Shown: piece after piece, positions 8,027 to 16,888 of the stretch | Numbering within the stretch: the first letter of the stretch is position 1 | How the letters are laid out: every line of letters starts with the position of its first letter | NCBI GenBank assembly: GCA_018265615.1 | Contig: JABLYX010000024.1 | Location: forward strand, 1 to 64,000 | Length of the DNA stretch: 64,000 bases | Direction: 5' to 3' | Source of the DNA: Lentisphaeria bacterium | Lineage (GTDB): Bacteria > Verrucomicrobiota > Lentisphaeria > Victivallales > Victivallaceae | The notes under the pieces: model-generated | What the model was told of the DNA's origin: nothing | The model's input: the letters and a program-made list of their open reading frames with translations, nothing else | Databases searched by the model: none | Made by a program: the position numbers and the translations under genes

Positions 8027-8165
8027 TATAATACTGTTTGAATTATTTTCTTGTTAGTCCTGACGGAGCGCCAGCTCCATATTCCTTTCCGGCAAATTTC
8101 AGACCGCACCCGAAGACATTCGTCCTGCTTGAATTATGCGGCAATGCCGCGAAAGGAACTCCGCA
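8027..8165 (+). promoter_or_regulatory. Promoter and structured leader of the RRM gene
   Basis: A TATAAT -10 (8027-8032) stands about 130 bp before the start codon, without a clear -35. The leader can fold hairpins at 8061-8074 (GGAGC / GCTCC) and 8138-8150 (GCGGCA / TGCCGC) just before the AAGGA ribosome binding site. A long structured leader is known for cold-shock and RRM genes, so post-transcriptional control is likely. The rest of the gap from 7807 holds no gene that I can support; a TTGTAC, 17 bp, TACATT promoter-like pair at 7907-7935 is weak. Confidence 0.5.
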
Positions 8166-8453
8166 ATGAAACTGTATGTGGGAAATCTCTCGTTCTCGAC
8201 CTCTGAAACTGAACTCCGGGATGCGTTCTCCGCATTCGGAACAGTTGCTTCCGCCAGCATCGTCAATGACCGGGACAGCGGCCGTTCCAGAGGCTTCGGC
8301 TTTGTGGAAATGAGCAACGGCGACGAGGCCGGGAACGCCATGGCCGGACTCAACGGCAGGCAGATGGGCGACCGCGCATTGTGTGTGAGTGAAGCCCGTC
8401 CGAAAGAGGATCGCCCGGCGCGCGGGAGCTTCAACGGCGGCAAGCGCAGGTAA
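8166..8453 (+). CDS. Small RRM-domain RNA-binding protein
   Basis: A 95-residue protein made almost entirely of one RNA recognition motif. RNP2 is KLYVGNLSF at residues 2-10 and RNP1 is RSRGFGFVEM near residue 42. The tail is Arg/Gly/Lys-rich. Such single-RRM proteins of bacteria bind single-stranded RNA and often respond to cold. The ATG at 8166 is chosen because it has AAGGA at correct spacing and starts exactly at the domain; an upstream in-frame ATG at 8136 has none. It is monocistronic, with a strong terminator after it. Confidence 0.93.
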   Translation: MKLYVGNLSFSTSETELRDAFSAFGTVASASIVNDRDSGRSRGFGFVEMSNGDEAGNAMAGLNGRQMGDRALCVSEARPKEDRPARGSFNGGKRR

Positions 8454-8479
8454 ATGCGCCGGTTTCATGGCAGTGAAGA

Positions 8480-8511
8480 AGCACGGAGCCGACAGCGGCT
8501 CTGTGCTTTTT
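8480..8511 (+). terminator. Rho-independent terminator
   Basis: A 12-bp stem with one G-T pair (AGCACGGAGCCG / CGGCTCTGTGCT), the loop ACAG and a run of five T. It ends the RRM gene. Confidence 0.92.
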
Positions 8512-8626
8512 CACATTCAATCAACATTTTGAGAATATTTGTGCACTCGGAATTTTCATGCCTTCATTCTTCTCCTGACGCATGCGTTCCTATGCAGACC
8601 CGCAGGAAGAAATCAGAGGAACCATT

Positions 8627-9736
8627 GTGATTCATAATAATATTTTGCCTGATCTGGTCATTGGCGACCTTCATATCAATCCGCCTGTCATTCAGGGAGG
8701 AATGGGAGTTGCCGTTTCGTCTTCCCGGCTTGCCGCCGCGGTATCCCGCGAGGGGGCGCTGGGGGTTATTGCCGCCGTGGGCGCCAGCGAGTCATGTCCC
8801 CGCGGGGATCTGAGTTATAAGGAGAGATCCTACCGGGGGCTCCGAAAGATTTTACAGGATGCCGGAGCTTTGACGGACCGGCCCGTCGGCGTGAACATCA
8901 TGTGCGCCTTGAGCGATTATGATGAACTTGTTCATGCCGCCGTAGATGGAAATGCCGCCGTCATCATATCCGGCGCGGGGCTGCCGCTGCATTTGCCTGA
9001 ACTGACCGGGGATGCGCCCGTTAAGCTCATTCCGGTTGTATCTTCGGCCCACGCGGCTTCCATTATCTGCCGCGTCTGGTGGAAAAAGTATCGTCGGGTT
9101 CCCGATGCCCTTGTCGTGGAAGGAGCTGCCGCCGGAGGCCATCTGGGGTTCTCTCTGGAAGAGGTTTCCCGGCATCCGTCATTGCCGGCGATCGTCGCGG
9201 AGGTGATGGATGAGGTGAGACCATTTGAGGAAATGCACAGGCGCCGCATTCCGGTTATTGCGGCGGGCGGGATATATTCCGGTGCGGACATCGCACACTT
9301 TTTAAAGCTCGGAGCGGCAGGAGTGCAGATGGGGACGCGTTTCGTCTGTACCGACGAGTGCGATGCCTCGCATGCTTATAAGACCGCTTACCTCGAATGC
9401 CGAAAAGAGGATATCGTTATCATCAGGAGCCCGGTGGGGCTCCCTTTGCGGGTGATCCGCAATTCCTTCGTTGACGGGCTTCTAAGCTCCCCGAAAAAGC
9501 AGTTCGCGTGCACCTATCATTGCCTGAGGAACTGCATTCCCGCAAAATCGTCTTACTGCATTGCCAGGGCATTGGCGAATGCCGTAAAAGGCGAACTCTC
9601 CGAAGGGATCATCACGTGCGGCTCCAATACGTATCGGATTGAAGAAATCGTGTCCGTTCACGAACTCATTGCGGAGCTGACGGAGGAGTGCCGGCGGGAA
9701 CTGGATTCCGGCAGTGACGGAGCCGCTGAAATTTAA
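8627..9736 (+). CDS. Nitronate monooxygenase / 2-nitropropane dioxygenase family flavoprotein
   Basis: A 369-residue FMN-binding TIM-barrel protein. Family blocks in order are PPVIQGGMGVAVSS, VVEGAAAGGHLGF, and RIPVIAAGGIYSGADIAHFL followed by GAAGVQMGTRF, the phosphate-binding end of the barrel. A Cys-rich stretch follows (CTYHCLRNCIPAKSSYC). I chose the GTG at 8627, which has AGAGGA 7 bases upstream; the longer ATG at 8582 has no ribosome binding site. This subgroup may oxidise nitronates or act as an enoyl-reductase-like flavoprotein; the substrate is not certain. It is monocistronic and faces a gene remnant whose stop shares the same TTTAAA. Confidence 0.87.
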   Translation: MIHNNILPDLVIGDLHINPPVIQGGMGVAVSSSRLAAAVSREGALGVIAAVGASESCPRGDLSYKERSYRGLRKILQDAGALTDRPVGVNIMCALSDYDELVHAAVDGNAAVIISGAGLPLHLPELTGDAPVKLIPVVSSAHAASIICRVWWKKYRRVPDALVVEGAAAGGHLGFSLEEVSRHPSLPAIVAEVMDEVRPFEEMHRRRIPVIAAGGIYSGADIAHFLKLGAAGVQMGTRFVCTDECDASHAYKTAYLECRKEDIVIIRSPVGLPLRVIRNSFVDGLLSSPKKQFACTYHCLRNCIPAKSSYCIARALANAVKGELSEGIITCGSNTYRIEEIVSVHELIAELTEECRRELDSGSDGAAEI

Positions 9737-10007
9737 ACGCAGTTCCCGGCGTCCGGCCGGCGCAGCTTGGGCCGCACGGAGTCGATGAAGAAGAGCGCAG
9801 GCGCTTCCCCGCCGTTCGCGAAGACGTAACAGGGGCCCGGAAGTCCCCGATGCCGGCCGGCCGGAGCGGGTTGACGTGCAGGTCGGCAGAAAGCGCCGTC
9901 GCGCGGTATTCCTCGCCGTGTTTGAAAAGATCAACGCCGGGCTGCGGCGGCACGAGCTCCCGGAGGCGCCGCCCGCCGCCGTGTGAGCGCCCGGCGCGGC
10001 AGCCGGG
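9733..10007 (-). pseudogene. Frameshifted 3' remnant of an unidentified gene
   Basis: On the minus strand, immediately after the TAG of the 956-residue gene, the frame continues open and reads protein-like text (LFKHGEEYRATALSADLHV, then NPLRPAGIGDF). Near 9831-9846 the frame shifts by one base and continues (GPCYVFANGGEAPALFFIDS, then VRPKLRRPDAGNCV) to a TAA that overlaps the nitronate monooxygenase stop. A single missing base would join the two parts. No start codon with a ribosome binding site is present. It looks like the tail of a lost gene, family unrecognised. Alternatively the frameshift is a sequencing error in a tail piece. Confidence 0.5.
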
Positions 10008-12878
10008 CTATTCGAACCAGAGCTTGACGTCGCGGAACAGGAAGACCAGGTCCTGGTTGATGGTCCCCATCCCGATGCGCAGGAGGTCGTATGGAACGTC
10101 GCTTTCGGCGACCGCAATCATGTAGTGTTTCCACTCATGCTGCGGCGCGCTGATTCTGTATGACTCATACGGCTCTCCGTTGCGGGCGAGCATCAGCAGG
10201 GGGAAGAGCGGGCGCTTTTCCCCGGTGCGGCTGTCGCAGCGCAGGTCGAAGGAGACCGCCAGGAGCCTCTTCTTCTTCTCCTCCGGCTTGAAACGGAACT
10301 CCGGGAAGGACCAGTGGTCGCCGGATTTCTGCTCCCGGAAATCGGTATGCACCTCAATGGCCCGCTGCTCTTCATTGAACCGGGCGGTCTGTTTGCCGCT
10401 GGAATTATGATGCCAGCGCGCGGGATCCGCGAAGTCGCGGGTTTCCGGCGACAGCCGTGAAAGGTCGACCAGGGAAACCGCCGTCGCGGAGAGCTCATTC
10501 TGCGCGTCCCCGATGCGGATCGTGTTGCGGGGCCGGCCCGAAAAGCTGACGCCGACGGTGAATTCCGCTTCGCTGCGCGGAGGGATTTCCAGCGACTCCG
10601 GCGGCGGCAGCGTGACGCCGACATCCCCGGGAGCCGTCAGGCGCGGCCGGGTGATTACCGGGCGATCGGAGAGATTGGAAACCGTGAAATGGAGCTTTCC
10701 GTCCGCCGGCAGATGATAGCCGGAGCTGCTCAGGCCCGCTTTGCTTCGCCGGAAATCGCAGCGGTAGATCAGCGGGGTATGGCGGCGCTCCGCCGGACGG
10801 TAGCCTTTTGCGGCCTCAAGCAGCTTCATCGGCCGGGTTTCGGCGGTGAGCATGCCGGGAGCGAGTCCGTCCGCCGGAAAGCTCCAGTACGCCATCCCGC
10901 CGCGGAAGGAAAGGGCGCCGCCGTCCGTTCCGAGTTCCGCTCCGTCGATGCCGTATCCCCGTCCTTCCGGAAGGCCGTCGAGGGAGACGGTGCGCCTGCC
11001 GGATACGTCCTTCCCCGCATAGAAGACGGCGACCGCGCGGCTGCCGTCGGAGAATACGCGCGTCGGGAGCAGGCCGTCCGGATTGCGCTTCAGGTCCCCC
11101 CGGTATTCCAGGCCGGAGAGCAGGTTCGAGGCAAAGGCGTAGGCGTGCATGGAGCGGAGCGGGGTTCCGTAGTAGTCCAGCATTCCGAAATTGTTGTCGT
11201 TCTCCTGAAAGAACTGCATGACGAAGGGGTAGTAGCGGGCGATGCCGCACGCCTTGGCCTCGACGGCTTTCATGACGATCCAGAGGGCGCTGTGCAGATC
11301 CTCTTCAACCTGCGGCCGCAGGTTGTTGAGCGGCCCGCCGTGTGCCGTGGCGACCGCCCGGGTGAGCCCGCGCTTCCACGGCTTGCCGGATTCGGTGATC
11401 CAGATCGGCATCTGCCCTTTGGGGTGCGTTTTCATGTCGTCGCGGTACGCCTGAACCAGGGGAACCATCGCCTCCGGCTCGCCGTACGTATGGAAGCAGA
11501 AGACATCGATGAAGTCGAGCATGCCGCCGGCAATGCTTTCGCGCATCGAAGGGGTGGACCCTTTGCAGAATGCGGCGCCGGCCAGCGTGATCTCCCGGCC
11601 CCGCGCGGCCCATGCCGCCAGCTTGACCGACGGCAGGTTCGCTTCGGCCGGAATGTCGATGAGATCATACTCGTTGAGGATGTGGAATCCCTCCAGCCCG
11701 GCTTTGCGGCTGTCGAGCATCCGCGCGATGGAGGAGTCGACCCCGACCAGCTTTCCCGGTGCGACACTGCGCGAGCCGACCATGATTCTGTCGGTCCAGC
11801 CGGGGAAATCGCGGAACGCAAAAATCGACTTGACCCCCCTGGCTCCGGCGGCCCGGTAGAAGCGGTCGTTCCGGTCGTCGTAGCTGTTCTCTTCGCGGTT
11901 CAGGGCGGCGAAATTCGTCCATTCGCGGTTGTGGAGGATCCCGTGCCGGACCAGCAGCGCGAGACAGCTTTCATAGACGCCGGGCGAGCGTCCTTCCATC
12001 AACCCTTCGATGGCGAAGAAGGAGTCGGCGGCTCCCGTGTGCGGCGGCAGGACGGAGATGCCGAACACCTGGCCGAGTTTCGGGAAGCGCAGTTCATAAA
12101 AGCCGGAGGGCAGGGCCAGTTCAACAGCAAGCTTTCCCTCCCGGATGGCCGATTCCCCGGCGATTCCGCTTTCCTCCCCGCCGAGGCCGGTCAGCGTCCA
12201 GCCGCAGGCTTCCCCGTCCGGCAGAAGGTCGGAGGTGAAGCGGTAGACGCGCTTTTCGCCGGGCGCGGCGGCAAAGGAGAAGGGGGCTCCCTGCGGGCGC
12301 AGCTTATGGCGCGCATCCTTTGCCGGAGCCGCGCCGGGAGCCGGGGCCGCCTGGTGTTCCAGCTCTTTCCCGTCGGGACGGAGCAGCGAGATGTTCCGCA
12401 CCAGGACCGCCATGCGGTCGGCCGGGCTGCCGACGATAATCTGGAGGTTGCGGACACTTGCCATCTCCTCCGGCGGCCGGTCGAACTTCACTTCGACGGT
12501 TTTCCATTTGCCGGGCTCCGGCACTTTAAAATCGATCGTTCCGCCGGAGCCGTCCTTTCGTTTCGGCAGCACGATCCTGCCCTCCGTCGCGGCCTCGCCG
12601 TTTTCCGGCAGGTACTTGATTTCGAAGCGGATCGCCGCCGCCTCCTTCAGCGCTCCGGGCTGCGTGAACCAGAACAGCGGCCAGATCCGGCAGCGCCCGG
12701 CATTGCCGCGCGCGGTTTCAAAACGGATCGCGTTTTCGGCCGCGTCCCGCGTCACGGTCACCGGGGTGGCGCCGATCGGGTTCCAGAGCTCCGCCCGGTT
12801 CAGCGGCGCGTAAGCTCCGTGGAGCAGGCCGCATAACACACATCCCGGCAATATCATGCACAATAAAAGCTTTTTCAT
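10008..12878 (-). CDS. Secreted GH-A-clan glycosidase-like protein
   Basis: A 956-residue exported protein with a clear signal peptide (residues 1-24, KKLLLCMILPGCVLCGLLHG). The N-terminal part resembles a beta-sandwich carbohydrate-binding region. The middle (about 290-600) looks like a clan GH-A barrel, with a candidate acid/base Glu in HILNEYDLIDIP and a candidate nucleophile Glu in IWITESGKPW. The C-terminal part looks like further beta-sandwich domains (jelly-roll type, ending VFLFRDVKLWFE). It lies 5 bp after a pseudopilin gene in the same operon. The GH family and substrate are not certain; GH39- or GH5-like is the closest reading. Confidence 0.75.
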   Translation of the reverse strand: MKKLLLCMILPGCVLCGLLHGAYAPLNRAELWNPIGATPVTVTRDAAENAIRFETARGNAGRCRIWPLFWFTQPGALKEAAAIRFEIKYLPENGEAATEGRIVLPKRKDGSGGTIDFKVPEPGKWKTVEVKFDRPPEEMASVRNLQIIVGSPADRMAVLVRNISLLRPDGKELEHQAAPAPGAAPAKDARHKLRPQGAPFSFAAAPGEKRVYRFTSDLLPDGEACGWTLTGLGGEESGIAGESAIREGKLAVELALPSGFYELRFPKLGQVFGISVLPPHTGAADSFFAIEGLMEGRSPGVYESCLALLVRHGILHNREWTNFAALNREENSYDDRNDRFYRAAGARGVKSIFAFRDFPGWTDRIMVGSRSVAPGKLVGVDSSIARMLDSRKAGLEGFHILNEYDLIDIPAEANLPSVKLAAWAARGREITLAGAAFCKGSTPSMRESIAGGMLDFIDVFCFHTYGEPEAMVPLVQAYRDDMKTHPKGQMPIWITESGKPWKRGLTRAVATAHGGPLNNLRPQVEEDLHSALWIVMKAVEAKACGIARYYPFVMQFFQENDNNFGMLDYYGTPLRSMHAYAFASNLLSGLEYRGDLKRNPDGLLPTRVFSDGSRAVAVFYAGKDVSGRRTVSLDGLPEGRGYGIDGAELGTDGGALSFRGGMAYWSFPADGLAPGMLTAETRPMKLLEAAKGYRPAERRHTPLIYRCDFRRSKAGLSSSGYHLPADGKLHFTVSNLSDRPVITRPRLTAPGDVGVTLPPPESLEIPPRSEAEFTVGVSFSGRPRNTIRIGDAQNELSATAVSLVDLSRLSPETRDFADPARWHHNSSGKQTARFNEEQRAIEVHTDFREQKSGDHWSFPEFRFKPEEKKKRLLAVSFDLRCDSRTGEKRPLFPLLMLARNGEPYESYRISAPQHEWKHYMIAVAESDVPYDLLRIGMGTINQDLVFLFRDVKLWFE

Positions 12879-12883
12879 TCCGA

Positions 12884-13666
12884 TTACTCTCCCGTCTGGT
12901 ATATTCCGTTGACCCTGAAACCGGTAAATCCCTTTTCACGCAGGTCGCGTTCGCCCGGATTGTCCACGTGGCCGTCCGCGTAAGCCATGACTCCCCTGCC
13001 GCCGTGATGGATGCTCGCCGTATATTGGCTCGTCGAATCGGCGAGAGGCGTGTAGGTCCAGATCGGTCTGTCCGCCAGGCAGGACCAGGAATCCGAGAAG
13101 AGGTGCAGGCGGCTGGTGTTGCGCATGGCTTTGGTCGAATATATGACCACGTAGGGGGAGCCGTTTTTGCAGAGGGAGTAAAAATTGCCGAATGTATTGC
13201 TGCGGGGGGCATCTCCGCCGGTCATATACGCGGTGCCGAGCAGATGGCCGAATATCCCGTAGACGTATGAGTTGTTGAAATTTGCTCCCCGCTGTTTCTG
13301 GGAGGGGCAGATCAATACTTTTTCCGGGAGATAATTAGCCTGGGTGAGAAGCGCGCCGAAGCCTTCTGCCCCCCTGCCGTTGTATGTATAACCGTTCGTC
13401 CAGCCGAAAATGTATCCGTCGTAATCCGTGGCGTACTGCATGCAGCCGGCCGTCACCTGCCTGAGCTGCGAAGTGCAGCTGCTCCGCCTCGCCGTCTCGC
13501 GCGCCTTGTTCAGGGACGGCAGCAGCATGGCGGCGAGAATCGCGATGATCGCAATCACAACCAGGAGTTCGATGAGTGTGAATGGGCGCGGGCCGTGGGC
13601 CGGGAACCGGAGGAAGGGACCGGCATACGGCTTTCCGATCGTCGCCCGGTTTTTTATTCGCTTCAT
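12884..13666 (-). CDS. Pseudopilin-like protein (prepilin N-terminus, H-X9-DG)
   Basis: A 260-residue protein. After a 30-residue leader it carries the prepilin cleavage/methylation signature (FTLIELLVVIAIIAILAAM) and one membrane helix, then a globular pilin-like domain. The C-terminal motif HGGRGVMAYADGH is the H-X9-DG signature known from Planctomycetes and Lentisphaerae. The AAGGAG site supports the start. It is first in a two-gene operon with a secreted glycosidase-like gene. The surface or periplasmic role, perhaps in a type II-like export or glycan-capturing complex, is inferred. Confidence 0.88.
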   Translation of the reverse strand: MKRIKNRATIGKPYAGPFLRFPAHGPRPFTLIELLVVIAIIAILAAMLLPSLNKARETARRSSCTSQLRQVTAGCMQYATDYDGYIFGWTNGYTYNGRGAEGFGALLTQANYLPEKVLICPSQKQRGANFNNSYVYGIFGHLLGTAYMTGGDAPRSNTFGNFYSLCKNGSPYVVIYSTKAMRNTSRLHLFSDSWSCLADRPIWTYTPLADSTSQYTASIHHGGRGVMAYADGHVDNPGERDLREKGFTGFRVNGIYQTGE

Positions 13667-13717
13667 ATTCTTTCTCCTTGCTGATGGGTTTCCGGAAAAA
13701 TCTCAGACGATATCAAT

Positions 13718-13784
13718 ATTATATCAGAAAGAGCTGCGGCATGCAAGGCGACGCATCGGTTATTGATAGCACGGATCAATCATT
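13718..13784 (-). promoter_or_regulatory. Pseudopilin-glycosidase promoter with AraC-type site
   Basis: Minus-strand -35 TTGCAT (13741-13746), 17-bp spacer, -10 TATAAT (13718-13723). Directly upstream, 13750-13784 holds a 35-bp element (GACGCA at one end, GGATCAATCATT at the other on the plus strand) that recurs with the same spacing at 14689-14723, at the other end of the adjacent AraC gene. Probably the AraC binding site. Confidence 0.6.
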
Positions 13785-14702
13785 CCCGGCCCTTTGAAGA
13801 CGGAAGGAGGTCGGCGTGACGCCGTGACGGCGCCGGAAGAAGCGCGTAAAGTAATTCGGGTCGTCGAAACCGGCTTCATGCGCGATTTCCGCGACGGTCA
13901 GCTCCGTTTCGAGGAGCAGCCGCGCGGCGAGTTCGAGGCGGCGGCTCTGCAGGTAGTCCGAAGCCGACATGCCGATTTCGTTACGGAAGAGCTTCGACAG
14001 GTGGTTCGGCGTGATCCGCAGCTCGGCCGCGACCTCCCGGATCCGCAGCCCCGGTTCGGCGGAGCGGGCGTCGAGAATGCTTTTCGCATGAAAAAAACGC
14101 ACGCTGCCGCGCCCGGAAACGGAGGAGGCCGGTTTTTCCGCGCCCCGCTCCGTCAGCGCGATGGCCAGTATCCGCAGCAGCAGCGACTGCCGCTCCAGAA
14201 GCTCCGGGAAAGTGTGCGCGGGCAGCATGAAGTACTCCCGCAGCAGTTTGAGCAGCGTTTCGCCCGCGTTCCCCTCGAGCCGGCGGATCAGCGGGAACTC
14301 CAGGCCGAGCTCCGGCGGCGGCGCGGCCGCGATGCGCGACGCGCCGAACGGAACCGGATCGTCCAGATAGACGAAGGGCCATGTCCCCTGCCGCTGCCGC
14401 TGCCAGTCGCCGTACCAGTCGAAGTGGACGCACCAGCGTTCCGCCGCGCTTTCAATGATGGTGCAGTGCACCCGGTCCGGCGGAATCACGATCACGCTCC
14501 CCGCCCGGCAGTAGAAGGTTTCGTCGGCGAAAACCACCCGCCCCCGGCCCGCGCTGAAATAGATCAGCTCATAGTCGTAAATCCGGCGGTTGCGCTCGAT
14601 CCGTCCCGCCGGCCACTCGCCGTGCCACGGTACGCCGGGCGTGAGCGAAAGGCGCGAAGCCGCGTCAAAAAGCTTTATCTGTGCTGCCAATGATTGATCC
14701 AT
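13776..14702 (-). CDS. AraC family transcriptional regulator (cupin sensor)
   Basis: A 308-residue regulator. The N-terminal cupin part (about 1-170, including YDYELIYFSAGRGRVVFADE) would bind a sugar. The C-terminal pair of helix-turn-helices is LRIREVAAELRITPNHLSKL and LTVAEIAHEAGFDDPNYFTR, followed by the GVTPTSFR signature. It lies between a leftward pseudopilin-glycosidase operon and a rightward glycosidase-cupin operon. The same 35-bp element occurs beside both ends of the gene, so it probably controls both operons and itself. The ligand is unknown. Confidence 0.92.
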   Translation of the reverse strand: MDQSLAAQIKLFDAASRLSLTPGVPWHGEWPAGRIERNRRIYDYELIYFSAGRGRVVFADETFYCRAGSVIVIPPDRVHCTIIESAAERWCVHFDWYGDWQRQRQGTWPFVYLDDPVPFGASRIAAAPPPELGLEFPLIRRLEGNAGETLLKLLREYFMLPAHTFPELLERQSLLLRILAIALTERGAEKPASSVSGRGSVRFFHAKSILDARSAEPGLRIREVAAELRITPNHLSKLFRNEIGMSASDYLQSRRLELAARLLLETELTVAEIAHEAGFDDPNYFTRFFRRRHGVTPTSFRLQRAGND

Positions 14703-14756
14703 CCTCTAGGTTTCGGTTGCGTCTTCGAATATAATATAAGATAAAACGCAATGCAA
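14689..14756 (-). promoter_or_regulatory. AraC gene promoter with overlapping operator
   Basis: Minus-strand -35 TTGCAT (14751-14756), 17-bp spacer, -10 TATATT (14728-14733). The 35-bp element at 14689-14723 begins just after the -10 and covers the start codon, so binding there would repress the AraC gene while lying upstream of the rightward glycosidase operon. It matches the 13750-13784 copy at 25 of 35 positions, including blocks of 6 and 12 bases at identical spacing. Confidence 0.6.
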
Positions 14757-14812
14757 GCCGGATTCCGCGTTTTTTATCCGACGCGTACCGGCATGCATGG
14801 GAGATGAAAAAA

Positions 14813-16867
14813 ATGAAGCAACTTTTCGACTGTTGGTCCAGACTGCTGATCGACAACCACATCACCGATCAGAAGCCGGAATACATGAGCCGTTTCGATC
14901 CGGCCCGCTATGTCGGGGCGGTCAAACGCGCCGGGGTCGAGTCGGCGATGGTCTACGCCTGCGACCATAACGGCAACAGCTACTGTCCGACCGCCGCCGG
15001 GCATGTGCATGCCGGATGCCGCGGACGCGATCTCTTCGGCGAAACCGTCGTCCTGCTGGCGCGGGAGGGAATTGTCCCGGTCGCCTACTACACCGTGGTC
15101 TACCATAACTTCGCGGCGGAGCGCCATCCCGAGTGGAGGGTCCGCGACATCAACGGCGCCGACCGCGAGGGGCGTTACCGTTGGTGCTGCCCGAACCACC
15201 CCGGGTATCGCGAGTTCTGCCGGGAGCAGATTTCGGAGATCCTCGGCCATCCGCCGGTGCAGGGGCTCTTCATCGACATGACTTTCTGGCCGCGGGTCTG
15301 CTGCTGCGACGCCTGCCGCCGGGAGTTCCGGGCAGCGGCGGGGCGCGAGATCCCCGAAGTCGTTGATTGGAAAGACCCTCAGTGGGTCTCCTTTCAGCGT
15401 TGGCGCGAGGAGTCGATGGCCGGTTTCGCCCGGATGCTGACCGCCCACGCCCGCAGGCTCCGGCCCGGCGTCACCGTCACGCACCAGTTTTCTCCTGTGC
15501 TCCACGGCTGGCTGCTCGGCCAGAGCTCCGGCATCGCGGAGGCCTCGGATTACGCATCGGGCGATTTTTACGGGGGGCGGCTCCAGCAGCGGTTCGGCGT
15601 CAAAGTCTTTTCGGCCTATTCGCGGCGCCGTCCCTTCGAATTCATGACCACCCGGTGCGCGTCGCTCGGTGACCACACCGCAACCAAGTCGGACGACGAG
15701 CTTTTCCTGCACGCGGTCACCACGCTGGCCAACGGCGGGGCCTATTTCTTCATCGACGCGATCAATCCCGACGGCACGCTCAACGACCGTTTTTACGACC
15801 GGCTCGGCCGGCTCGGGGAGCGGCTCGGACCGTTCCGGCGGGAAGCCGCCCGCCTCCGGCCCCGGCTCCGGGCGCGGGTCGGGCTCTACTTCTCGATGGC
15901 GGGCTGCGTCGACGGGACGCTCGACGGCGTCGGCCTGCGCGAGCTGCGCCGCTGCGGCACCAACACCGACTCCCGGCGCAATGCGGTCCTCGACGAAATG
16001 CTGGGCAGCGCCGAACTGCTCAATAAGCTCCATATCCCGTGGAAGGCCGTATTGGGACGGGCGGATGACTTCGCCGGGCTTGACGCGGTGATTGTCGACA
16101 ACGCCGCCTATCTGTCGGATGAGGAGTGTGAAAGCCTGCGCCGTTTCACCGCCGCGGGAGGAACCCTCATCGCGACCGGCAAAACCTCGCTTTACGACAC
16201 TGCGGGACGCAGTACCGGCAACTTCCGCCTTGCGGACGTCTTCGGCGTCGACTATTCGGGCCGCGATACCGGAATGATCAGCTATCTCGTTATCGGAGAT
16301 GAGTTTCTGGCGGCGTCGCGCGGCCCCGCCCCGCTTGTCCGGGCCCGCGGCGGCACGGAGCTTCCCGGCCGGGTGGCACTGCCGGATTTTCCTCCCGGCG
16401 ATCCGGACCGCTACGCCTCGATCCACTCCGATCCGCCCGGCCCGGCGACCGGCTTTGCCGGGCTGACTGAGCACCGGTATGGCCGGGGAACATGCGTTTA
16501 CCTCTTCAACGCACTGCCGGCCGAACGGCAGCACAGCCGGCAGGAGTTTCTGCTCGGGCTGTTCAGCCGTCATCTGCCTGCCTTTGTGACCGCCGCGAGC
16601 GGACTGCCGCCGAGCGCCGAACTCACTTTGCTCGAAGCTGAAAGCGGTTCCGAACTCCTGCTCTGCATCGTCAACAGCCAGCAGGAGCTGCCCAATATTC
16701 CGCTCACCGGGCTCGAATTCACCGTGAGGCTGCCGGAGCGGTTCGTTCCGCGGCAGGTCCGCCGCGCCTCCGACGGCGGCGGACACCCTTTCCGGTTCTC
16801 CGGGGGGGAGCTCTCTTTACGGCTCGACCGGCTTGAGAATGCTGAATTCTTCACTCTGATCCCGTAA
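14813..16867 (+). CDS. Hypothetical glycoside hydrolase, GHL6 type with trimerisation-like domain
   Basis: A 684-residue protein without signal peptide. Residues about 10-330 form a TIM-barrel-like catalytic region (WRVRDINGADREGRYRWCCP, then VQGLFIDMTFWPRVCCCDAC with a CxC-x2-C cluster), like the hypothetical glycosyl hydrolase family 6 proteins. The following part (DDFAGLDAVIVDNAAYLSDE, then FTAAGGTLIATGKTSLYD) resembles the beta-galactosidase trimerisation (glutaminase-like) domain. A small C-terminal beta domain ends it. The ATG at 14813 has GGGAG 9 bases upstream; the ATG at 14804 is directly next to it. It is the first gene of an operon with a phosphomannose-isomerase-like cupin. Substrate unknown. 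Confidence 0.75.
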   Translation: MKQLFDCWSRLLIDNHITDQKPEYMSRFDPARYVGAVKRAGVESAMVYACDHNGNSYCPTAAGHVHAGCRGRDLFGETVVLLAREGIVPVAYYTVVYHNFAAERHPEWRVRDINGADREGRYRWCCPNHPGYREFCREQISEILGHPPVQGLFIDMTFWPRVCCCDACRREFRAAAGREIPEVVDWKDPQWVSFQRWREESMAGFARMLTAHARRLRPGVTVTHQFSPVLHGWLLGQSSGIAEASDYASGDFYGGRLQQRFGVKVFSAYSRRRPFEFMTTRCASLGDHTATKSDDELFLHAVTTLANGGAYFFIDAINPDGTLNDRFYDRLGRLGERLGPFRREAARLRPRLRARVGLYFSMAGCVDGTLDGVGLRELRRCGTNTDSRRNAVLDEMLGSAELLNKLHIPWKAVLGRADDFAGLDAVIVDNAAYLSDEECESLRRFTAAGGTLIATGKTSLYDTAGRSTGNFRLADVFGVDYSGRDTGMISYLVIGDEFLAASRGPAPLVRARGGTELPGRVALPDFPPGDPDRYASIHSDPPGPATGFAGLTEHRYGRGTCVYLFNALPAERQHSRQEFLLGLFSRHLPAFVTAASGLPPSAELTLLEAESGSELLLCIVNSQQELPNIPLTGLEFTVRLPERFVPRQVRRASDGGGHPFRFSGGELSLRLDRLENAEFFTLIP

Positions 16868-16888
16868 CTCCATCTGAAAGGAACTGCC

